Origin: Climacteris rufus
Taxonomy: Eukaryota > Chordata > Aves > Passeriformes > Climacteridae
Reading direction: 5' to 3'
Assembly (NCBI GenBank): GCA_013398175.1
Contig: VZRZ01000533.1
Span: 186,001-250,000 of the forward strand
DNA: 64,000 bases
In this document: one piece after another, positions 38,393 to 49,900 of the stretch
Layout: every line of letters starts with the position of its first letter
Numbering within the stretch: the stretch's first letter is position 1
Notes under the pieces: generated by a model
The model's input: only the letters and a program-made list of their open reading frames with translations
Database searches by the model: none
Told to the model about the DNA's origin: nothing
Translations under genes and position numbers: made by a program

Positions 38393-38437
38393 CAGATGCA
38401 GCTGTGCAGGGCAGTGTACAGCCCCCAGCTGCATCTG
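38393..38437. repeat. Inverted repeat with 12-bp arms (hairpin)
   Basis: CAGATGCAGCTG at 38,393-38,404 and its exact reverse complement CAGCTGCATCTG at 38,426-38,437 enclose 21 bases. Within the loop GGGC (38,409) and GCCC (38,420) can also pair. It lies in a locally GC-richer stretch of the intergenic region. Confidence 0.8.
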
Positions 38438-40429
38438 TGCAGGGGTATGAACATTTTGGCTGAACAAAGATTTAGCTGTCTTCCCTTCCTCCAGAGAGCT
38501 TCACTCAGCAAGAGAGCAGCTTTGGAGAATATGTTCTCCTGACAGGGTGAAGGACCTAACTTCTCATAGGATTTCTGCATGCTCTGGATTTGGTAAAATA
38601 CTTCAGAGCAGAACCTCAAAACCTCAGTCAAGAGTGACTGTTTTCTCAGTCCTAGCTGGTACTGACTAAATGTCTGCTGAATGGCACCATGCCAAGCACT
38701 ACAAGTTTATCTTATTATCCTCTCAGGAGATTTGCTCCATTGTAGAAACTATGAGACTCTAAATTTGTATCACTTAAGCCTCTGAGAGCCTTTTAACCAG
38801 CAGAAATCTGGAGTACTACACTGTTTGACTGGATTCTGACTTATCAGCAGTGACAAAATACTATTAATCTTTTCATAGGTTATGATTTATTTATTCATAG
38901 AGGCTAAAAAACCAGATAGCAGGAATTCATGGGCCATCCATTTAAGACTGCACACTCAGTAAAGTCCAAATAAATAAGCCTAGGCCAGAAAATCTTGCCA
39001 AGGTGCAGGTACTATTTCTTTCTCTTCTGCAGTATTTATGTATGGCAAAGCTCTAGAGCACCTATAGTTTGTAAAGAATCTTGATTATTTAAGTTTCTAG
39101 CCTTGCTGCAATAGACGGTCTCTGAAAAGACCTGAAGATCAGCTGCAGTCCAGAGGCTTCCTATTTTCATTGTTCCCAGACATCATCCAGATAACAAAAT
39201 GAACTTTTCACCACCTGATAGCACAGACAAGTCATAGGTGGTTTGGCTTTGTTGTTTGTTTGGGTTTTTTTTCATCTTAGATAATGGATCTAGAAGAACA
39301 CCTGAAATACCTGTGTCTAGGTGTGGATTTGCAAGGAGAGGAAGGGGATCTGTTGCCCAGTGGACTTTTGATTGACTTCCTTCTCTCAAACTGGAGCTAA
39401 GCTAGTTTTGTGTTTCTGGGAGGAGCATGCAGCACACTGAGCAGAATACAAAAATGCTGCTCTTAGATAATAGGATATTAAATAACAGCCTAGGTTGTTG
39501 GGAATATTTGCAAGCCAAAAACTTGGTGCTTGAGGCAGGGTTAGGCAATAGCAGTGCATTTCCACTGCAGTTGAACTGGTCAGATCCTTTCAGTTCATGG
39601 GAAGTCATGATATTTAAACCTTATTCCTGGGTCTTGGACTCTTCCATGCATTCATAGCTTTCCAGTGGGTTGATATTGTTGAGGCTAGTGAAACACAGTA
39701 CTAAAAATATCTATTTAAAGCTACAAAGAAAGACAGAGTTTAAGCAGATTTTTAGTATTAACACCACTGAGTCCAAGCTTTTCTAGTCTCCTTTTCAATA
39801 TAATGTTTTGTAAATGTGATTCATAGAAATGGAGTCCTAAACATGGGTTTATTTAAATCTCTGGCTTTATCTGGTCCTAACCTCTGAAATCCTGAAATTT
39901 TTGTCTGTTACAGTTGTACAAATCAGGGCAAATCCAAGTCAAACCTCCTAGGACCTGTTATTCTTTTCACCTCATGTCAATGTAATTAAGGAAAAAGCTA
40001 AGAGAATAGTTACACCGAATTATAAAAAACTTTTGCCGTGTAAGTATGCCCATCTGTCTTCTGTTTGCATGCTATGACTCACAGATGTCTGGAAATCATC
40101 CCACTTCCTGCCTGCCCTGAAAAAGAGGTTTTTACAATTACAGTGTAGCTACCTTCTTTAGAATTAAATTTGATTTCTGTGTAGAAGATTCATTCTAGAG
40201 AAAATAAAATTGATGTCATTTGCTAACTAGTTAAGGAAGAAAGCAGAGTAAAAAAGTATACTTACTTTCTTATCTTTTATCTTTTTCTGTATGTTGCTTC
40301 TGTGATGCTTCCAAAACCATTCAGGAGTAGTAAGACATGATATATCTGCAGATCCTCATTGCTTGTGTGGTCACCATGTGGATGTAGGGTGCTGAGGGAG
40401 CTGGTGCAATAGTTCATGAGCCACTTTCC

Positions 40430-40525
40430 ATCATTTACCAGCAGTCCTGACTCACTGGGGAGGTCTCAGTTGACTGGACTTTAGCAAGTGTGGCCTTGTC
40501 ACAATCTGCTAACACAAACGGGGGT
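40430..40525 (+). mobile_element. CR1 fragment, sense, left piece
   Basis: The stretch catttaccagcagtcctgac, then gaggtctcagttgactggactttagcaa, matches the start of the CR1 reverse-transcriptase region in sense. It is interrupted at 40,526 by an antisense LTR and the CR1 resumes at 41,067 some hundreds of bases further along the element. Confidence 0.6.
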
Positions 40526-41066
40526 TGTGATGGTTCGTTTAACGATCTCAAAATGCAAAAGGCACAAAGGGGATATCAACTTTAATCAAATAGTGCACCT
40601 TTATTGAGTGCCAACAACACAATTATGCGATAGAGGGGGGAGAGAAAGAGAAATAAAGAAACAAAGTAGAGGAAGAGAGAGAGAAGGGAGAGGGGAAGAG
40701 CTACCAACGGATGAGACAAAGCCCTCGTGGTCCTGCCAATAGGCTCGCCNNNNNNNNNNNNNNNNNNNNNNNNNNNNNNNNNNNNNNNNNNNNNNNNNNN
40801 GCCAAGAGGGGAGGAAATCTGCCACTATTGTTGGTGAGTCCCCTTGGCTGTGTTCAGGAGGGAGTGTTCAGGACTGATCATTCTTCTCGCTTCAGTGCAC
40901 TCCTCTCCGCCTGGGCAGAACCTGTTCCAGCGGGTGCACCTTGCAGGCAACAAACGTCCCACCTTAGCCAGGCCAGGATTTTTTTAGTGCAGAAGTCCTC
41001 TTTTAGGGTTTCAGTCTCCGTCGATGATCGTGAGGCAGATAAGGAATTTTCAGGCCGACTCTTACA
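40526..41066 (-). mobile_element. LTR, antisense, with an assembly gap
   Basis: The plus strand starts TGTGATGG and ends CTTACA, i.e. TG...CA ends. On the minus strand AATAAA lies at about 40,601, near a pyrimidine-rich region (GA-rich on the plus strand, 40,636-40,700), as in LTRs with a C/T-rich R region. It is flanked on both sides by CR1 sequence in the same orientation. Flanking bases (ggggt/atgggt) only roughly match. It contains the N run at 40,750-40,800, so the true length is unknown. Confidence 0.6.
40750..40800. other. Assembly gap (51 N)
   Basis: Run of N inside the antisense LTR; the two open frames spanning it are artefacts. Confidence 1.
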
Positions 41067-41305
41067 ATGGGTCAAGGTCAATTTTATGAGGTTCAACATT
41101 GTAAAGTGCCAGGTCCTGCCCCTGGGTCACAGCAATACCAGGGAGTGCTACAGGTTGGCGGCAGAGTGGCTGGAAAGCTGCCCAGCAGAGAAGGAGCTGT
41201 GTGTGTTTGTTGACAGCTGGCTGGACATGAGCCAGCAGTGTGCCAGATGACCAAGAAGGCCAAAGACATCATGGCTTGTATCAGGAATTACAACGTGTTC
41301 CCAGA
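41067..41305 (+). mobile_element. CR1 reverse-transcriptase end fragment, sense
   Basis: The open frame here contains CR1 reverse-transcriptase words: MRFNIVKCQVLPLGHSN, then EWLESCPAEKEL and DMSQQCA, followed by aagaaggccaaagacatcatggcttgtatcaggaa. It is truncated near 41,305. Confidence 0.9.
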
Positions 41306-41651
41306 ACGCAAGAGAAAGCATTCTGTAAATATTTACTACAAGTTCATTATTAGCATTTGATTAATATGATTGAATAAGAGACAAATGTTATTGTTCTTCT
41401 GTTTAATGTTGTGGTCCTTGTTTATTTATGCTACTTTGTTTTTCCAAGGCAAAATGACACACAAAAAGAGTTTAAGCAGTTTAGAGATGAAAGTTATCCT
41501 TGCAGCTAGAATAACTTCTCTGTTTTTAAGTAATATGATAACACTTGAACACTCATACTAGATGAGTGAAAAATTAGGAAGATGTCATTGTGTAAAACTT
41601 TCCATGTGGATATATTGCATACGTCAAGTAAAAAAACCTACCATTTGATAG

Positions 41652-41802
41652 ATTATCGTTTCCAAGGAAATCGCTGGATTCACATTGCTGGATTTCTATT
41701 GGAAGAGCCAGATGAAGCTGATGCTGTTCCAGATGCTAAATATGAAAAGTTTATTGGAAGGCTCAGAGAAGTGTCATTTCCAGCCAAAGACTTGTTGCTG
41801 AG
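41652..41802 (+). other. Unidentified exon-like open frame (151 nt)
   Basis: Between an AG at 41,650-41,651 and a GT at 41,803 lies a frame reading YRFQGNRWIHIAGFLLEEPD, an acidic linker (DEADAVPDAKYEKF) and IGRLREVSFPAKDLLLR. The composition is strikingly protein-like (Trp, Ile/Leu core, Arg/Glu helix) compared with the chance frames nearby. The frame is open from 41,582 to 41,881. The acceptor has a weak pyrimidine tract and the donor (gtacca) is poor, so a retrocopy fragment is as likely as a true exon. I do not recognise the family. Confidence 0.3.
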
Positions 41803-43484
41803 GTACCAGCTAAGTCAGTTTGGTGTACTTTCCATGTTGAAGCACTGCAATACACAGTGTAATACATCAGGGAAATGTTAGTCTTGATGTTTCAGGTACA
41901 CATTCATTTGCAAACAGTCCATAAACTAAGGACTGTTTTGTTCAGCCATAGGCATATGGTTTTTATGGCCAACTTCAATAAGCATTTACGTTTACATAGC
42001 AGTGAAATAAGTAATTATTAATGCAAGCAGCTGTGTGAAACAGTTTGAGTAGTTTTTCAGATAAGGAGAACTTGTAGTGAAAATGCTGATAGAGTCTGAC
42101 ATTTGCTCTCAGATGATGACCTTTCCTTCTGTGGTGTTATTTACTTGAACTTGAGAATGTGAAATAATGCCCTTCATATTGAATGCGAGAAGGGGTAAAA
42201 TACATTCATTAAAGATGATCAGCAAGTGCAAAATGTTCTTCACAGCTTTGTGACTACTGCTTCCCCCTCCCTGCAAACCATCCATTCCTGAGGTTTGTGG
42301 TTCTGGCAGAGTGATGATTCATTAGTGTGCCCTCGACACTCAGCTGTTTTACAAATAGGACCAGTTTTGTAATAGCCTAGAATTTCTATAAAGGGGTGAA
42401 AACAACTTCAATTAAAGCATTATATTCTCTCATAATATTGTGTTGGCACTTGACTTTTGGTACAATACCTAGGAACTCCAAGATTTTGGTAATTGGACTT
42501 AGCGTTCTCTCTCGTTGATGGATTTTGTTGCTGGGCAGTCAATATATTGAACATATTGAAACATATTTAAATGAAATAAAAGTTTTTTCTAATTGCCATG
42601 AATAAGGTTTCTTTTATACTGTTCTCCAAAAGTACACTACGATCTCAAGTGTGCTTCATAGAGTTGTTTGTATTCAAAACAATTCTTCATGCTTTTATCT
42701 TAAAAAAATTTTTTTTGAGTCTTCCTGGTAAAATACACGAAATCTGACTAATAAAAGGCAAGTAGACTACTCTCCTTAGTCCTACAGTGCTCAGAGCAGA
42801 ATGCAAATGCTGGAAAGAATTGCCCTAAAACTAGTGGTACATGTTGGACCACTGTTTACATTTTCACTAGATTCTGATGCCAGTGGCTTCAGCAACTTAA
42901 CAGACACCATGAAAGACATCTCTTGAAAAATGGCAAGGTGTGATTGCTTACCTTAAATGCAAATTGTACCCTATGATTTATCTTTTCCACAGAGAGCAAA
43001 GTGCAATTAATTCAACTGATCTCTTAATGTGTTTCAGGTTCACAATGCTCAGGCTCTAGAGGTGGTGTACTCAAGACATGTCCACATATGGCTGCTTGGG
43101 AATGGTGCCAGTATATGCCAGTGTCCTAAGAGTTGTCTGAAACACAGTGACTCTCACAGACCCACAGACAGGCATGATCACTGTGGGAGATGGTGGGCTG
43201 AATATGAAGGCTTATTTCTCAGATGTCCCTACCTCCTTGGTGGAAGTATGACATATCAGAGGTGCATAACACATGCTTTTGAGAGAATTGTCACATTCAT
43301 ACTTTTCACCTTTGTCACTGACTTAGCACAATTAATGAAATGTCATCTTCGTATTGGCTCACATTATCATTCTGACACAGGTATTTAAAAGAAATGCCAG
43401 TTCTGATTTTTATCATACCCAAGTTATTATTAATACAGACTAGATAAGAGCAAGGACCATCTGTTTGAGTGTTTGTATGTGAGA

Positions 43485-43515
43485 GTGTGTGTGTGTGTGT
43501 GTGCGCGCACTCACA
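43485..43515. repeat. (GT)n followed by GCGCGCAC
   Basis: Alternating purine-pyrimidine run: gtgtgt... to 43,503 then gcgcgcac, then cactcacacactcac. Such tracts can adopt Z-DNA. The CA-rich right flank is roughly complementary to the GT run. Confidence 0.9.
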
Positions 43516-43636
43516 CACTCACTACTACAGAGGAAAACATTTGGGAAATGACTGGCACATAGCAACAGAAATAAAATTTTACTGTTTATAGGATGAACCC
43601 TTTTACAATCATAATGAAGAGTCTGACATTGCAAAC

Positions 43637-43762
43637 ACAGAATCACAGAATCATTGAAGTCAGAAGGCATCTCTTGAAATCATCTAGTCCAACCCCCCAT
43701 CTGAAGCAAGGTCAGCCGGAGTGGGCTGCTCAGGACAAGCCTCATCCTGATCCTCTAATAAT
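43637..43762 (-). mobile_element. CR1 3' end fragment, antisense
   Basis: Complement of a CR1 tail: acagaatcacagaatcattgaagtcagaaggcatc, then atcatctagtccaaccccccatctgaagcaaggtcagc and ggctgctcaggaca. Confidence 0.9.
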
Positions 43763-44003
43763 ATTGGATTACTAAAAAAACTACATCAGTGGCTTAGAAT
43801 CACGTACTTTGTCTTATCAGATTCTATACTTAGTATTCATTATTCCTGTTTTTAATTATTTCTCTGAAACCATGACAATGAAGACTTGTAATTGAGAATA
43901 AAAATTGAGGTCCTAATCCTAATCACATGATTCCAAGAGCTGAAATTTAGATTAAAAAAATATACAGAGATTTTTGAATTATGCAAACAGCATGTCACAT
44001 CTA

Positions 44004-44040
44004 TTCTAGACTCCACACAAAGTTGTAATGGAGTCTAGAA
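44004..44040. repeat. Inverted repeat with 12-bp perfect arms (hairpin)
   Basis: TTCTAGACTCCA at 44,004-44,015 is followed after 13 bases by its exact reverse complement TGGAGTCTAGAA at 44,029-44,040. In the loop ACAA (44,017) and TTGT (44,023) can also pair, giving an almost closed stem. Confidence 0.85.
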
Positions 44041-44553
44041 CTAACAGCCAGCCCTTGAGCAGAGCTGTGGAAATGAATTAACTACCTGCTACCTGTGAAG
44101 ATAATGTATTTTATAACCAACCAAATCTTAGGCTTTGCTCAGCTCAGGAATGAAAACTAGCAACAATTTTAGGAAGAAGCCACAGCCAATCTCAGCTACC
44201 ATCATGACTTTTTAAGGAGAGGGCCACTCCACCTGTTCTTGGCATGGATTGATTGCTTCAAAAACAGCAGAGGAGAGGGAAATGTTGATGAATTACTTTG
44301 AAATCTTAAAATGTTGATAAGCATTCTCTGATTTCCTCCTGGAGGCTTCAAATTCTTTCTTATGCCATCTGCATTTCCTTCACATGACTTTCAGTGATTC
44401 AGCCCCATCTCCTGTTTGTCATAACTGTTGTTTCACCCTCCTTGTCGTGGTGGTTTGACACATCTACCCCACCCTGAGGTTGCTTGTTTGTTTTTTAACA
44501 AACTTACTTTTAAGGTCTGGTTTATTAAGGTTATTTAGGCATTCCTCTGCCTG

Positions 44554-44782
44554 AATTAAGGTGCAAACCAGACCATATGCCAGTGTCAACTGTATGGATT
44601 TTATTTGATAGTAAAGATGGGAGAGAGGGAGAAAGTAAGAGAACGAAACAGCAAAAGAGGTAGGGGGACAGAAAGAGAGTGACAGAGAAAGAAAATATCA
44701 CCACTCCATGGATCCCAGCAATGTTCTGTTGATCCTCTCCAGGTGGTCTTCTTGGTGGTGAGGATCCCCCAAGAAGCATAGC
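44554..44782. repeat. 229-bp direct repeat, copy 1
   Basis: From aattaaggtgcaaacc to agaagcatagc. Identical, base for base as far as I can read, to 44,784-45,012; only a single N separates them. Confidence 0.95.
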
Positions 44783-44783
44783 N
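44783..44783. other. Single-N junction between identical copies
   Basis: One N exactly between two identical 229-bp blocks, the usual sign of two overlapping contig ends joined without merging. Confidence 0.9.
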
Positions 44784-45012
44784 AATTAAGGTGCAAACCA
44801 GACCATATGCCAGTGTCAACTGTATGGATTTTATTTGATAGTAAAGATGGGAGAGAGGGAGAAAGTAAGAGAACGAAACAGCAAAAGAGGTAGGGGGACA
44901 GAAAGAGAGTGACAGAGAAAGAAAATATCACCACTCCATGGATCCCAGCAATGTTCTGTTGATCCTCTCCAGGTGGTCTTCTTGGTGGTGAGGATCCCCC
45001 AAGAAGCATAGC
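44784..45012. repeat. 229-bp direct repeat, copy 2
   Basis: Identical to 44,554-44,782. After it the sequence continues into the remaining LTR. Confidence 0.95.
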
Positions 45013-45091
45013 ATTCCTGTTATCTCAGCAGTTTGACTTACGGTCCAAAGTTCCAGTCAGGCATCTCCAGGGAGGTGTGGTGATCTTTACA

Positions 45092-46462
45092 CAGTTTTGC
45101 TATAACAATGTTTAAGGCATGTTACAGTCTCTGACATTTACTCATTTAAGTACTGCATAAAGATCCTTGAGGCAGGAGACTTTTTCCTACTCATGTGAGT
45201 AATGTCACAGGCATGATGCATTTAGGATTTCCAAAGGATCCAGACAGGTGGTTTCCTAGAATTAAACTAACATGTAAAGCCAGAAGATTCATTGGGTTTT
45301 TTCAAAGATCCTCTGATGGGCTTGGTTTTGACTGCAGAGGTCACTAAGGGTAAATAATTTAGAGGCTCACTCCTTTAACTTTTCTACAAGCACACTATGC
45401 CATTTCTGGGAAAGCTGACATTGTTTTAAAATTTCCCATGGGTACTATGAATTGCTTCATCTCACATCATATTGCCAACTATGAGTAGGCATCAATTATG
45501 GCTCCTAGTAGTTCCTATTCAACAAGATGTTATTGACTTTGAAAATGGCTTTTTATGCCTTATTAAAGTAAACCTAATCTGACTTTATGAGACGACTTAG
45601 ATAATGTTTTTCACCAAGAGTGGGTTTACTTCTGGTAGGGTTTTTTTTACTCCTATTTATTTGCAGATACAGGGCATCCTATCTTGGGCTTTGTTTAGAG
45701 AAATATATCTTCTAAAATCTTCCTCTTTTAAAACCTGATTTTCTGTGTGTTTTCTTCTGACTCCAGTTTTTTTTAAACAGAACCCCCGCAGATTCACACT
45801 GCTCTAATGCATAACTCCACAATACTGAAAAGAGAGAAATGTCAGTGAGAGATCTGCAAATATTCTTATTTTCTCTGTAGCTCTGTCACAGGGCTACTGC
45901 ACTGCTGAGTGTTTTCTTTGCACTGGTACTTGCAGCCCTCCCATCTGTAATTGTACTGTAGAGCTACGTGACCTCAGAAGGCTTCTAGGCTGAGCAAAAT
46001 CACAGGGGGCAGAGATGCAGAGGTCCAGAGTCCAGACCAAAATGAGACTAATGGCCACCAAGTAATTAATATTTCATGGTGATCAGGATTTCTAAGATTA
46101 ATTTGGATTTGGTTTTGGAGTTGTTTGTTTTTGTTTTGTATTACGAATATTTCTTGAAACATTTAGATTCTTTTTTTTTCCTTGAAAAGAACCATATTAA
46201 AACCAATCGATAAAACCCAAACCTAGCAAGCAGAAGTTTATTAGCTACTAAAAAGTGGATATTGACCAAAAGATACAGCTGTGTCAGAGTTGAATGAACA
46301 GGGGAAAATTAAAAATGATAATCAATAAACACTCACTTAAAAAGAAAAAACCTTCCATTTTAATAGACAAATTTTTCAATAAAGTTCGTGATCTGCCAAG
46401 TGAAATTAAAAGACAAGCTCACAGTGTTTCTGAAGGTGCCAAGATACTCCAAATCACAAAAG
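45092..46462. other. Intergenic, nothing recognised
   Basis: AT-rich DNA without a supported gene. The plus-strand frame at 46,294-46,491 is lysine-rich and runs into the LTR at 46,463, so it is not a credible gene. Confidence 0.55.
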
Positions 46463-46957
46463 TATCCTGGGTTTGGCTTGGACAAAATTAATTTAAGTTA
46501 CAATGCTCTGCTTCGGATTTTTGTTGCTCAGTAGTGCTTACCCTAAGCCAAGGACTTTTGAGGCTCCCACACTCTGCCAGTGTGCAGAAGAAGCAAAGAG
46601 GGACAGCTAGGACAGCTGATCCAAACTAACCAAACCGACCAAAGGGACATTCCATACCACAGAACATCAGTATATGAACTGGGGGAGTTGGGCAAGAGGA
46701 GCTGATCACTTCTTGGAGATGGGCTGGGCTTTGGTTTGTGGGTGCTGAGCAAATGTACTGTGCATCACTTGTCTTTCCTGGGTTTTATTCCTCTCTCTCT
46801 CTCCCCTTTTCAGTACAGCTGCTATGATGATTATTATCTAACTTAAACTGATGGGTTTCGGTTTTTTCCAATTCTCCTCCTTATTCCACTGGGTGTGTGG
46901 ACTGAGCCAGTGGCTGTGTGATGCTTTGTTAGTGACTGGAATTGAGCCAATACAGCA
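46463..46957 (+). mobile_element. Solo LTR, avian ERVL type, sense
   Basis: Begins tatcctgggtttggcttggacaaaattaat, a decayed form of a widely spread avian ERVL LTR start. It continues with ctcagtagtgcttacc, aagccaaggactttt, gacagctgatccaaact and gaccaaagggacattccatacca in the usual order. A TATA-like agtatatgaa lies at about 46,669. The end near gaattgagccaataca is decayed. No target duplication was identified. Confidence 0.75.
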
Positions 46958-49900
46958 AGGCACTAGAAAAAATAGACTGGGCTTCCTGGCTTCAAGGAAG
47001 GAAACACACCTATGTGTTGACTGATACCTTCCCTCAGATCCTTTTCCGTTATTTATTGCCACAAAGCTGGAAGGTGTGACCTGATTCCTATAGGAGGCCC
47101 ATCACTTTTCCTGTTAAGAATAACTTGTCCAATAGATGTAAATCTTGAGGAAGGTTCTTGAAGCCTCTCAGAAAGGAGAAAGGAAACTAAGCAAAGTTCC
47201 TTTTCTTCGTCTCCCTGTTCCAGAGCACCATCCATCATGTATCTTCATGTGCTCCTGCCCTACTTCTCTACTTCTCCTGCCCTACCACTTGAGTGTTCCA
47301 AAAATTCATCTTATTTCCATCCGACTGGAAGGAACAGTCAAACTGGAAGCAGAAGCTTGAGAGAAGGATGTGAGTTGCTCGTGTCCTTTTCTCTCATCAG
47401 ACAACTTGCAGTTGAATGTAGCTGGTGCATCGAACCCATCTTGCTCTTTACAAACCTAAAAACTGTGGCAGATCTTGGTAACAAACCAGAAAAACCCATG
47501 CTGCAAATTGCAGCTCTTCAGGAGCCGACTGACCAGCACTTCAGATCCCTGCTGTAACGATGGGAAGACAGTTGGCTGTGGCACAACACCCTGTCCCAGG
47601 CAAAGTCACCCTCATATGACAGCCACCTGCATGCAAACCATTCACTGATCTCCCTGTTAAGGGAATACAAGACTGTTTGGTCTCTGGTGGGGAAGGAAGG
47701 GCCCTCTGGTCACACTATAGAGGCTGGCATTTGTGGAGCCACACAATGTGTCTGAGCTAGAGATGAAGATGCAGATGGTGACTTTTGACATAGTGGTGGG
47801 ACATGGCAAGTCACTGGCAGAAGGGGTGGCTTCAGTTTCCTCTGCACCACACCTTTTTTTCAGAGAGCAGGCAGTGGAGAGGCAGAGTAGAAGACTGCCT
47901 CTCTCCCTTTCTCTCCCACATCTCCTCAAGGGAGATCTTGAGGAGCCCCTACCACACTATATACTTATGACTACCTCTGAACTCTAACTTACAGAGATCA
48001 CTATTAGCATTTCCATAATTAAATATATATTACTAACAGGTGCTGCTAAAAGCAGTATAGACATGAATTTTATTAGTAAGCTGTGACTATGCAAAATGTG
48101 CATGTGACTTGTTCAGTGACCCTGGAACATGCTGAGGTTATCAGGAAGATACAGCTGCTAATGTTAGATTTCTAATCAGGAAACACTCTTAAGAATGTTG
48201 AAGATAACAGACATTCTGTTGGGGAAAAAAGCAAGTAACCATTGTACAGGGGTCACATAACCTGACCATTTACAGAGCGGTTTGTAACAACCTGAACAGG
48301 CAGAGACTGAGTATTTAAGATTCACAGCACATGATACGCTGTGAAATAAGAAATATTCACTTGTTGCATTGTATTATACCCACGTGTTAGAACATCATTA
48401 AGAGGAACAAAGAACCCATGGTTATATCCTTCCTGAGGCTCTGTTGTACTTCAGCTACAATTGCCTGTCTTATGTATAAAATTAAAAATTCCTCTATTTA
48501 CAGCCAGGTAATTTTTCGTTGCGCTAAAGAGGTAAATGGGCCTCAAAATTAGGTGATGACTTCATGGTCTCTGCATTTGTCATCATTTGTCATTTGGTGA
48601 TTGCAGGGCCTACGTGATAAATATTGATAGCTCGCATGAGGAGTGAGGATGCATTGAAAAATAATCATGATTCATTTGCTTTTATCTTACAGGAACTTAT
48701 TTCACTCAAAAGCCATGAGGGGAAAGTCATAGGATGGGAACAGCTGTTAACAAGCCCTTAACAAATCACTTTAGTGGCCTTTTAGATAAGACTTTAGAAG
48801 AGTGATGGAGGGATGAAACAAGTTACAATTTTATACAACAAAATCTTGTTATGAGAGAACTCTGGGACAAGATAATTTTTTCTTTGTTTTATAAATACAA
48901 AAATTATGACATTTCTAGTATACATCACAGGGCCAGTGCTTAACGAGACGTGCAGTCTCATCTCAGATGCAGAGTGGAACCTGTAATAAGGGACTAGCTG
49001 CTGAGCTAGCTGGGATGTCATGTTAACACTAATCCCAACTCCTTGGAGAACAAGTAAAGAGCAAAAGGACACACAGACAGTGCTGTGCAATCACTGTAAT
49101 GAATGCATATTCCCAAGGAAAGCATTGTGGGATGTTTTTATAAGAGTTTTTTTTTTAATACTATCCAGCTGTATCAGAGATGTAGCGAGACTGAGCTTAA
49201 GAGAGGTGAATACCTCTGTTGGTTGGGGAAACAAAATCTGCTCTACTAATATTTGTTATCGATGGGTTCAATTTACAAATGTACAAATTCTTTGCTTTTG
49301 GATCTGGCATTTTCATCTAACTGGCTTTATAAGCAAAACTTGGTTCTAGGTAGCATTTGATATTCATCAACCTCACAAATCTTTTGATAACTAGACTGTA
49401 AAAAAATTATAGAACAACTGGTCTTGTTGCTAACAATAAGGAATGATAGAAATATCTCTTTGAAAAAGTGCAGTTACAAGGAATAGCTCTATAAAGAAAT
49501 GAAGAACAGCAAACATCTTTTGCTGGTAGTATTTCCCTTTCTCCTTTTTCCCCTACCCCAGTTTTTCAAGCAGTAGCAGCATTAGCTTCTGGTTACCATG
49601 TTGTTGAATCTTCCTCTTCATTAATTTTTGGCTCATTTTTTTCTGAATCATGCCAAAATTTAACCCAGTGTGAAAATCTAGGATGAAGTTGCAAAGTAGA
49701 AACTTAGCAGGGGAAGCTGATGCCAACAGGCAAAAGAGTGTATACAATCCTGTTCACCTTTTAAGGGAGATTTTTGAATGGTAGGTGCTCTGACCCAGCT
49801 CTACTCATTGGAGTTTAAATTAAAACAAAACAAAAAAAACCACCCACAACAACAAAAAACCAAACCCAAAATCAGCAGAAAAAACACTTCCATAATTCAG

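Larger units (their letters stand above)
30024..40429. other. Long intergenic stretch, few features
   Basis: About 10 kb of AT-rich DNA without a supported gene or a recognised interspersed repeat. It holds simple tracts (poly(T) at 30,884, AT-rich palindromic block at 32,478, A-runs near 31,079, 34,775 and 37,772) and one hairpin at 38,393. Open frames such as those at 34,496-34,878, ending in a run of lysines from an A-tract, show no family features. Confidence 0.55.
44443..45091 (-). mobile_element. LTR, antisense, containing the duplicated block
   Basis: On the minus strand the end reads ...gtcaaaccaccacgaca (TG start at plus 44,443), an end seen in avian ERVL-group LTRs. AATAAA occurs in the word aataaaatccatac, next to a C/T-rich region like that of the LTR at 40.5 kb. 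The left end in element order is tentatively set at a TGTAAAG (plus 45,091). The true element is shorter by about 230 bp if the duplication below is an artefact. Confidence 0.55.

Noticed and set aside
40601..41250. Frames crossing the N run on both strands
   Set aside because: They are artefacts of translating N; only the CR1 part after 41,067 has meaning.
43315..43670. Minus-strand frames rich in His-Thr repeats
   Set aside because: They come from the (GT)n tract.
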